Below the pieces are notes generated by a model. That model did not search any database. It was not told where the DNA came from and saw only the letters and a program-made list of their open reading frames with translations. The position numbers and the translations under genes are program-made. 64,000 bases of DNA from Marinococcus halophilus. Lineage in GTDB: Bacteria; Bacillota; Bacilli; Bacillales; Marinococcaceae. Below, in pieces: positions 59,118 to 64,000 of the stretch; position 1 is the stretch's first letter; each line of letters opens with the position of its first letter. Where the stretch lies: NCBI RefSeq assembly GCF_002265875.1, contig NZ_NPFA01000002.1, positions 157-64,156 on the forward strand, in the 5' to 3' direction.

Positions 59118-59125
59118 CGTTATGT

Positions 59126-59165
59126 GTCACGTACCCCCGTCACCTGCCAACAGTCTTTTTTGTAA
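59126..59165 (+). promoter_or_regulatory. GTCACA-type element (copy H)
   Basis: TGTGTCAC-G with GTCACG 59126-59131, 15 bases, CCAACAGTCTTTTTTGTAA; 9 bases after the terminator. Confidence 0.7.
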
Positions 59166-59194
59166 GTTAAAAAAGATAGAGGTGGTGAAAGGTT

Positions 59195-60211
59195 ATGCAA
59201 ATTGCTGACCAACTAACAGACGTAGAAACAAACGGAATTATGTTCACTCACACGGATTTAGACGGCGTAGGTTGCGGCGTACTTTACAAAAGCGGAATAA
59301 CGACAAGTAATCAAGTTTACTTTTGTAATTATGGCGACGTTGACGACGTTATTCAAAATAAAATTAAGTATCTTCGTGCTACGGGCGTAGAAAGACCGCA
59401 AATTATTATTTCGGATTTAGGTATTTCGGAAGAAACAGCGAAAATGGTCGATTCATACGAAGGCGAACGCCTGATGTTAGATCATCATAAAACAAACGAA
59501 TGGATTGCGGAAAAATACGAGTGGGCGGTTGTAGACACGGAAAGAAGCGGAACATTACTTGTTTACGACTTTATGGCGATTCCTGACGATTACGAAGCAT
59601 TTGCGAAAATGGTCGATGATTATGACCGTTGGGTTCACGCCTATTCAGATTCTAAACGCTTAAACCGTTTATTTTTCGCTATGGGTATCAATCGTTTCTT
59701 TAATCGTTGCCTGAACCTGCCGTTTCCTGAACGTTTTACGGAAGTAGACGAAATGATTCTTGAACTCGAATCAGATCGGCTTGAACGCTACATTGACCAT
59801 GTTAGTAAATACGTTAGACGTTTTCCGCTTTCAGACAGTCGAGACATTGGCATTGTTTACGCTGACAGTTTCCAGTCAGAGTTAGGTCACGCTTTAATGG
59901 AAGACTTCAACCTTGAAGCAGTCGCCATGATTAATCCAAACGCAAAGTCGGTTTCCTTCCGCAGTAAAGGAACAATTGACGTTGGGGAAATTGCGAAAGA
60001 ATTAGGCGGGGGCGGTCATCATAACGCTTCAGGCGTAAGTTTCGATTACGACTTTGCAAAAGAGAAGAATTTTCCGCTGAAGATGTTAAGCGATTTTACT
60101 GAAAACAGTAAGAACGTTTTGGGCGTTGAGTTCGAAGAAAGTCATGAACGTACAGAAAATAAAATTATTGCGGATATGCTTTCTGATCGTCAGGAGGGAA
60201 ACGTAACGTGA
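59195..60211 (+). CDS. DHH-family phosphoesterase (NrnB/oligoribonuclease-like)
   Basis: 338 residues; ATG behind AGAGGTGGTGAAAGG. Motifs FTHTDLDGVGCG, IISDLGIS, LMLDHHKT (DHH) and the DHHA1 loop LGGGGHHNASG are intact. Members degrade short RNA oligomers or cyclic dinucleotides. In a phage it could recycle nucleotides from host RNA or degrade cyclic signalling nucleotides used in defence. The choice is open. Confidence 0.88.
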   Translation: MQIADQLTDVETNGIMFTHTDLDGVGCGVLYKSGITTSNQVYFCNYGDVDDVIQNKIKYLRATGVERPQIIISDLGISEETAKMVDSYEGERLMLDHHKTNEWIAEKYEWAVVDTERSGTLLVYDFMAIPDDYEAFAKMVDDYDRWVHAYSDSKRLNRLFFAMGINRFFNRCLNLPFPERFTEVDEMILELESDRLERYIDHVSKYVRRFPLSDSRDIGIVYADSFQSELGHALMEDFNLEAVAMINPNAKSVSFRSKGTIDVGEIAKELGGGGHHNASGVSFDYDFAKEKNFPLKMLSDFTENSKNVLGVEFEESHERTENKIIADMLSDRQEGNVT

Positions 60212-60582
60212 AGACAATATATCGAATTGAAAATGAGGAAACTATGCATGGCATGTGGTACAGACTAGACGGCACTTTTGACCCGTTCATTAATCGACTG
60301 ACTGAAGGAATATCGAAATCACTTCCGATGGACTTTGACGAAAGATATTCGAAAGGTGGTCGTAAATGGTTCAGCGGTTGCGACAATCGTGAGCAAATAC
60401 AAAGTTGGTTCAGCACGAAAGACGCTATTGAATTATTTAAAAACGGTTATCGTCTATTTGCATTTAAATCAACGCAATTTGTAGAAGAAGACGTTCAGAC
60501 GATCTTCACACGTGAAGGAATCGTTGAGAAACACGAAATTCCACTTGAAACACTATGGAACGTACAGGGGGCGAAATTATGA
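60208..60582 (+). CDS. Unknown phage protein, 124 aa
   Basis: GTG 60208 behind CAGGAGGG, overlapping the DHH gene by 4 bases. Contains MHGMWYRLDGTFDPFINRL and KWFSGCDNREQIQSWFS; similar proteins occur in Bacillus phages without assigned function. Soluble. Confidence 0.65.
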   Translation: MKTIYRIENEETMHGMWYRLDGTFDPFINRLTEGISKSLPMDFDERYSKGGRKWFSGCDNREQIQSWFSTKDAIELFKNGYRLFAFKSTQFVEEDVQTIFTREGIVEKHEIPLETLWNVQGAKL

Positions 60583-60878
60583 AGTTTTCGGAAATGAATA
60601 AAGCGCAGTTGCGGGAAGCAAGGAACGAACTAACACAGGAATTAAAGACGAAAACGGTGCTTCGCCCTACGAAGGTAATGAACCTGACGGATAATGGCGT
60701 TCAGATTGAAGGCGGTAAAGTTCCCGCTAACTTTGAACGTGATGGTGTAGGTGGAGATTTATATATTAGAAGTAAGTGTTCACGTCATTCAGGAAGTCAA
60801 ATATCCGTAATTGAACTGTTAGAAGTAGAAAACGTTATTAACGACTTCTACGACGCTTATATTAACGATCAGGAATAA
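60579..60878 (+). CDS. Unknown phage protein, 99 aa
   Basis: ATG 60579 overlaps the preceding stop by 4 bases; ACAGGGGGCG acts as ribosome binding site. N-terminal helix (MNKAQLREARNELTQELKTK) then a small beta domain. No family. Confidence 0.62.
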   Translation: MKFSEMNKAQLREARNELTQELKTKTVLRPTKVMNLTDNGVQIEGGKVPANFERDGVGGDLYIRSKCSRHSGSQISVIELLEVENVINDFYDAYINDQE

Positions 60879-60912
60879 GAGAGTAAAGCGACATTAAATT
60901 TTTAAACTAATC

Positions 60913-60938
60913 GTAAACATTACGTCATGTAAACATTT
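60913..60938 (+). promoter_or_regulatory. Operator-like repeats upstream of the 219-aa gene
   Basis: GTAAACAT, 7 bases, TGTAAACATTT. Direct half-sites of the operator family; no clear -10 box. Confidence 0.4.
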
Positions 60939-60973
60939 AAACAAACACACAAAGCGCACAGGGGGCTTATACG

Positions 60974-61633
60974 ATGAACAACAGTAAACGCATTGAAATA
61001 CTCGAAGAAAAAGTTGATAAAGCTGAAGCGGTCATTGTGGACGCAAAAGAACTTATTCAGGACATTAAGGAAGAAGAAGTAAAACGGCAACTTTACGCAG
61101 AAGGAAAAGTTTCGAAAAAGAGTATAGGCTTACGTGAATTATACGAACCAAGTAATAACGAAAAGCGTAATCAAGCAATTAAAAAGGCGAAAGAAATACA
61201 AAGTAGGGGCTTTATCGGAATTATACCGAAAGAAGTTCAATATATTGTTGACGAAGAAAAACGAACCGTTGTCGCATTGATACGAGTGGAAGAAACGAAG
61301 CACATTATAGCACGTGGAATTGCGAAAACTGACCCTAATGACGTATTTAACGCTGATATTGGAAAAGCTATCGCTCTAAAACGTGCAAAAGACTTGGAAG
61401 TTGACGATGATCTTCTTTTTGCGCCTAATCCTGACGAAGCTGAAGTTGGTGACGTTGTTCAATTAAATTTAAAGTATACGACTAATAAAAAACGAGTAAC
61501 GCTTACTGAAAGGCTTCCGAAAAAAGACAACGTTTATGGTACAGGAAAGGCTTTTTTAACTACTGTAAATAACGGCTATGTAAACGAAAGCCAATTCACG
61601 ATATTAAACGATTCTCACAAGGGGGCGGAATAA
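60974..61633 (+). CDS. Unknown phage protein, 219 aa
   Basis: ATG behind CACAGGGGGC. N-terminal coiled coil (RIEILEEKVDKAEAVIVDAK), then a domain with EVQYIVDEEKRTVVALIRVEE and HIIARGIAKTDPNDVFNADIG, seen in Bacillus phage proteins of unknown function. Hydrophilic throughout. Followed directly by the next gene (TAATG). Confidence 0.68.
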   Translation: MNNSKRIEILEEKVDKAEAVIVDAKELIQDIKEEEVKRQLYAEGKVSKKSIGLRELYEPSNNEKRNQAIKKAKEIQSRGFIGIIPKEVQYIVDEEKRTVVALIRVEETKHIIARGIAKTDPNDVFNADIGKAIALKRAKDLEVDDDLLFAPNPDEAEVGDVVQLNLKYTTNKKRVTLTERLPKKDNVYGTGKAFLTTVNNGYVNESQFTILNDSHKGAE

Positions 61634-61881
61634 TGGAATTGACACAAAAGGAAAAATTACAAGCAATGTCAGCAATCGAAGTATATCTTTGGAAAGCACT
61701 TGGATTTCAAAAAGAAAGAAGCGAAGAACTTGTAAAACAACTTAATGAAAAGAGTTCGGAACTTTTAGGGTTTAACGTCGAAGACCCTGAAGAATGTGGG
61801 GAAAATGAGCATGAAACTATGGAAGGTCTTATTACATTAACTAACAAACTTGAAAATGATCTGATTAACGGGGGTAAATAA
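61633..61881 (+). CDS. Small helical protein, 82 aa
   Basis: ATG overlaps the preceding stop; AAGGGGGCG upstream. Acidic, helical (AMSAIEVYLWKALGFQKERS). No family. Shares one base with the next start. Confidence 0.62.
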   Translation: MELTQKEKLQAMSAIEVYLWKALGFQKERSEELVKQLNEKSSELLGFNVEDPEECGENEHETMEGLITLTNKLENDLINGGK

Positions 61882-62090
61882 TGGAATTTATAAATAAGGT
61901 ACTTGAAGCACACGCAAAAGAAGTTGAAGAAAACGGTGGAATGGAAGACGGCGATCAAAGCGTTTACCTGCTAAATGACGCCGTAGTTGTACTTTCGCTT
62001 GAAGATAAAAACCTTAGTGTGAACGTTATTGTAGGCGAACCATACAGCCTAAACGTTTCTACTGGACTATTGGACGATGATAACGAATGA
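61881..62090 (+). CDS. Small acidic protein, 69 aa
   Basis: ATG 61881 behind AACGGGGGT, overlapping the preceding stop by one base. Helix then beta pattern (VYLLNDAVVVLSLEDKNLSV). Unknown. Confidence 0.62.
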   Translation: MEFINKVLEAHAKEVEENGGMEDGDQSVYLLNDAVVVLSLEDKNLSVNVIVGEPYSLNVSTGLLDDDNE

Positions 62091-62389
62091 AATTCCGTAA
62101 AAAGCCCGTAATTATTGAAGCCTTCCGCTTCTACGTTGACCCTATGCCTGATTGGTTTTCGTACAAGATGATTAATAGCGAAGCAATTACGTACAATTGT
62201 GATTACCGTAGGTTCACGATAGACGAAGCCTATTGCGTAATTAGGACATTAGAGGGCGATATGGTAGCGAACGGCGGCGATTATATTATTCAGGGCGTAA
62301 ATGGCGAAATTTATCCGTGTAATCCTGAAATATTTGAAAAAACGTATGAAGCCGTTGAAGGGGTTGAAATAAATTGGTTGAACAATTAG
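62087..62389 (+). CDS. PGDYG-type phage protein, 100 aa
   Basis: Starts in ATGA of the previous gene. Strong match in pattern to a widespread phage family: KFRKKPVIIEAFRFY at the start and GGDYIIQGVNGEIYPCNPEIFEKTYE at the end. Function of the family is unknown. Confidence 0.82.
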   Translation: MKFRKKPVIIEAFRFYVDPMPDWFSYKMINSEAITYNCDYRRFTIDEAYCVIRTLEGDMVANGGDYIIQGVNGEIYPCNPEIFEKTYEAVEGVEINWLNN

Positions 62390-62688
62390 AACTTCCGCTT
62401 GACCAAGAACCTGAAGAATTTGAAGAAGAATCCACAGAAGAAAACGAGGTTCAGGTTGTAAAAGAACAGCCGAACCTTCCTTTTCTAAATGTGGGCGATA
62501 CGGTTAAGACGGTTAATCCTGACGAAGATATTCATGACGTAGAAACGTATTACTATTTACAGAAGTTTGGAAAGGAAAAAGGCGAAATTATTTCGACTGG
62601 AACGAATGAGTACGAAGCCCACTATTATGAAGTTCAGTTTTACAAACAAATAGGCGTATTTTATGAATCCGAAATTATTCCATTGTAA
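62374..62688 (+). CDS. Unknown acidic protein, 104 aa
   Basis: TTG 62374 (GAAGGGG upstream), overlapping the PGDYG gene by 16 bases. Acidic N-terminal stretch, then a small SH3-like beta domain (NVGDTVKTVNPDEDIHDVET). Unknown. Confidence 0.62.
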   Translation: MVEQLELPLDQEPEEFEEESTEENEVQVVKEQPNLPFLNVGDTVKTVNPDEDIHDVETYYYLQKFGKEKGEIISTGTNEYEAHYYEVQFYKQIGVFYESEIIPL

Positions 62689-62744
62689 AAAATCACATTT
62701 GTCGAATTGTTTACTGACAAGCCTGACAGGTTGGAGGGGTACTT

Positions 62745-62939
62745 TTGACAGCACTAATTTCGGTATGGCTGATATGGTCATTTTCGCAACTATCTATATT
62801 CGCCGTATCCCTCTATTTGTTGGTAAACGGAATAAGAAATTTCCCTTCGAAAATGAGGAAAGCAATTATTTATTTTGTGATTTCGATTGGCGGTATTTTA
62901 TCGGTTTTTTATCAACTAATAGAAATAGGGTTAATATAA
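62745..62939 (+). CDS. Small membrane protein, 64 aa
   Basis: TTG 62745 behind TTGGAGGGG. Two hydrophobic helices (ALISVWLIWSFSQLSIFAVS and IIYFVISIGGILSVFYQL) separated by a basic loop. It lies just before the secreted hydrolase gene and could act as an additional membrane-lesion or accessory protein. Confidence 0.65.
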   Translation: MTALISVWLIWSFSQLSIFAVSLYLLVNGIRNFPSKMRKAIIYFVISIGGILSVFYQLIEIGLI

Positions 62940-62953
62940 CGGAGGGTTAAATA

Positions 62954-63571
62954 ATGAAGAAAACATTTATTGGCATGGTAACAGCAGGATTACTTGTATT
63001 TTCCGCAAATACGGCATTGGCGTACACCGTACAGGAAGGCGACACACTAAACGAAATTGCTGACGAAAAGAACGTTGAAGTCGAAGAAATTGCAAGCATG
63101 AACGAAGAAATTACGAATGTTAACTTAATCTATCCGAATCAGGAAATCGATATTCCTGACGAAGATACAGAAGCGACTGAAGCAATAAAAGGCACGTCTA
63201 CGAACGAAGCCAGTACGCAAACAGGAAGTGACCTATTCGCCCGCCTTGTGACGGCAGAAGCAAAAGGTGAACCGTTGGAAGGGAAAATTGGCGTGGCAAA
63301 AGTCGTTATGAACCGTGTCGAATCTGACGCTTTTCCTGATACGACTGAAGGCGTTATTCAACAAACAGGTCAATTTGACCCTGTAACGTCAGGGAAGATT
63401 GGTAACACGGTAAGCACAGACGAAGCACAGGAAGCCGTTCAAACGGTTGTAAACGGTGGCGGTGACGTAAACGGCGCATTGTACTTTTACAATCCTGACT
63501 TGTCCAATTCGTCCTTTATGCAATCATTGACGACAGTGGACGTTGTAGGCGGTCATGAGTTTAAAAAATAA
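62954..63571 (+). CDS. Secreted LysM-SleB cell-wall hydrolase
   Basis: 205 residues; ATG behind AACGGAGGG. A clear signal peptide ends ANTALA (about residue 23), followed by one LysM domain (YTVQEGDTLNEIADEKNVEV), a Thr-rich linker and a SleB/CwlJ-type hydrolase domain (LFARLVTAEAKGEPLEGKIG, then VMNRVESDAFP; its first Glu is the usual catalytic residue). In bacilli such enzymes act on spore cortex or vegetative wall. In a prophage it may remodel the wall of lysogens or help release; it is separate from the endolysin. Confidence 0.86.
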   Translation: MKKTFIGMVTAGLLVFSANTALAYTVQEGDTLNEIADEKNVEVEEIASMNEEITNVNLIYPNQEIDIPDEDTEATEAIKGTSTNEASTQTGSDLFARLVTAEAKGEPLEGKIGVAKVVMNRVESDAFPDTTEGVIQQTGQFDPVTSGKIGNTVSTDEAQEAVQTVVNGGGDVNGALYFYNPDLSNSSFMQSLTTVDVVGGHEFKK

Positions 63572-63576
63572 CGCAA

Positions 63577-63620
63577 AAAAGGCGGAATCCTATCGTTAGG
63601 GTTTCGCCAATTTTTTTTTA
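63577..63620 (+). terminator. Terminator of the SleB-like gene
   Basis: GGCG-AA-CCTA / TAGG-TT-CGCC with loop TCGT, followed by AATTTTTTTTT. Confidence 0.88.
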
Positions 63621-63631
63621 TATGAATTTAC

Positions 63632-63669
63632 GTAAACTTGTTTACAAATATTATTATTTGTCGTATAAT
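63632..63669 (+). promoter_or_regulatory. Sigma-A promoter with operator
   Basis: GTAAACTTGTTTAC (63632-63645) overlaps -35 TTTACA (63641-63646); 17-base spacer; TATAAT (63664-63669) followed by GAAATTATAG. Confidence 0.82.
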
Positions 63670-63694
63670 GAAATTATAGAAAGGAGGGAAGACA

Positions 63695-63850
63695 TTGGTT
63701 GATGAAGTGATAAAAATTGTCGGTGCAATCGCCGTAATCATCGCCGCTTATAAGAAGATACTCGAAATTATACTTCTTCATAAGAGATTACGGAAAGACC
63801 GACAAAAAAGAAAACGACCTTCAAGAAAAAGAAAAGGTCGCAAAAAGTAA
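63695..63850 (+). CDS. Small basic membrane protein, 51 aa
   Basis: TTG 63695 behind AAAGGAGGG; stop TAA 63848-63850. A hydrophobic N-terminal helix (IVGAIAVIIAAY) and a very basic C-terminal tail of Lys/Arg. Own operator-promoter upstream and a GC-rich hairpin (63856-63878) just downstream. Unknown. Confidence 0.6.
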   Translation: MVDEVIKIVGAIAVIIAAYKKILEIILLHKRLRKDRQKRKRPSRKRKGRKK

Positions 63851-63855
63851 TTAAC

Positions 63856-63878
63856 GGGGAGGGTTTTTTCCTTCCCCC
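63856..63878 (+). terminator. Hairpin after the 51-aa gene
   Basis: GGGGAGGG-TTTTTT-CCTTCCCC; strong stem, no T tail. Confidence 0.45.
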
Positions 63879-63900
63879 ACTTCATAACCATTATAAACGA

Positions 63901-64000
63901 ATGAAACTATTAAACACAACTGATTACGTCATTATTGCCTTTTGGGTATTCGTCCTGTTCCTGATTGATTTCGGAGATATGACGTTTATTGATTACTTCG
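63901..64000 (+). CDS. Start of a possible small membrane protein, runs off the window
   Basis: Open from ATG 63901 to the end of the window; hydrophobic (YVIIAFWVFVLFLIDFGDM). No good ribosome binding site is visible, so the start is doubtful. Confidence 0.4.
   Translation, partial: MKLLNTTDYVIIAFWVFVLFLIDFGDMTFIDYF

Larger units (their letters stand above)
6841..64000. mobile_element. Siphovirus-like prophage, right end outside window
   Basis: Starts at the disrupted DUF255 gene with a large serine integrase and carries terminase, portal, capsid, tail, lysis, replication and nucleotide modules, all rightward apart from the integrase. Codon choice (CGT, ACG, GAA, AAC preferred) is uniform and differs from the GC-richer flank. 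Most structural and replication genes are intact by length and motif, the possible exception being the portal (see that entry), so this looks like a potentially active prophage rather than a remnant. attR is not in the window. Confidence 0.95.

Overview
The window looks like a Bacillaceae-type (Bacillota) chromosome of moderate GC. Supporting signs are strong GGAGG ribosome binding sites, TTG/GTG starts, sigma-A promoters, many intrinsic terminators, and relatives of B. subtilis proteins (Mn-catalase, MaoC hydratase, MapB-type aminopeptidase, DUF255 protein). No rRNA, tRNA or CRISPR array was seen.

Chromosomal flank (1-6840): the 3' end of a methylmalonate-semialdehyde dehydrogenase gene, a small protein resembling a TetR C-terminal domain, a manganese catalase behind a SigB-like promoter, a MaoC-type hydratase, a thiamine-diphosphate 2-oxoacid decarboxylase, a type I methionine aminopeptidase and a lipoprotein. 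The next gene, encoding a DUF255/thioredoxin-like protein, is cut inside its CHWC motif. This is the left attachment site of a prophage that fills the rest of the window and continues past its right edge.

Prophage (6841-64000, more than 57 kb, siphovirus-like): a leftward large serine integrase is followed only by rightward genes. In order: an AT-rich region with repeats (8.5-9.3 kb); a phBC6A51-type HTH protein; a complete tyrosine recombinase; a cargo block (two duplicated small proteins, a lipoprotein related to the chromosomal one just outside attL, several unknown small proteins); the head and tail module (terminase, portal, minor head protein, scaffold, capsid, connectors, tail tube, frameshifted tail chaperone, 1237-residue tape measure, Dit, Tal, a GH18-containing tail protein); two holins; a replication module (initiator, helicase loader, helicase, primase, sigma factor, SSB, family A polymerase, Cas4/RecB-like nuclease, RuvC-like resolvase); an endolysin placed unusually inside the replication block; a nucleotide module (NrdE, NrdI, NrdF, dUTPase, ThyX, dNMP kinase) with an HNH-AP2 endonuclease; a sigma-region-4-like regulator; a DHH phosphoesterase; and a run of small unknown proteins ending with a secreted LysM-SleB hydrolase.

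Regulation is the most striking part. Two dispersed intergenic motif families recur across the prophage. The first is a palindrome, GTAAACATGTTTAC, usually overlapping the -35 box of near-identical sigma-A promoters (17-bp spacer, TACGTCGTATAATG). It looks like a repressor operator used genome-wide. The second is GTCACA-N15-CCAACAGTCTT, found at least eleven times, mostly between a terminator and the first gene of a replication or nucleotide operon, including in front of the phage's own sigma-factor gene. It looks like a phage-specific promoter class. The combination suggests a repressed early set and a sigma-dependent middle set. No classical CI-type repressor is visible; the tyrosine recombinase, which has a perfect consensus promoter without the operator, and a ribbon-helix-helix protein are the candidates inside the window.
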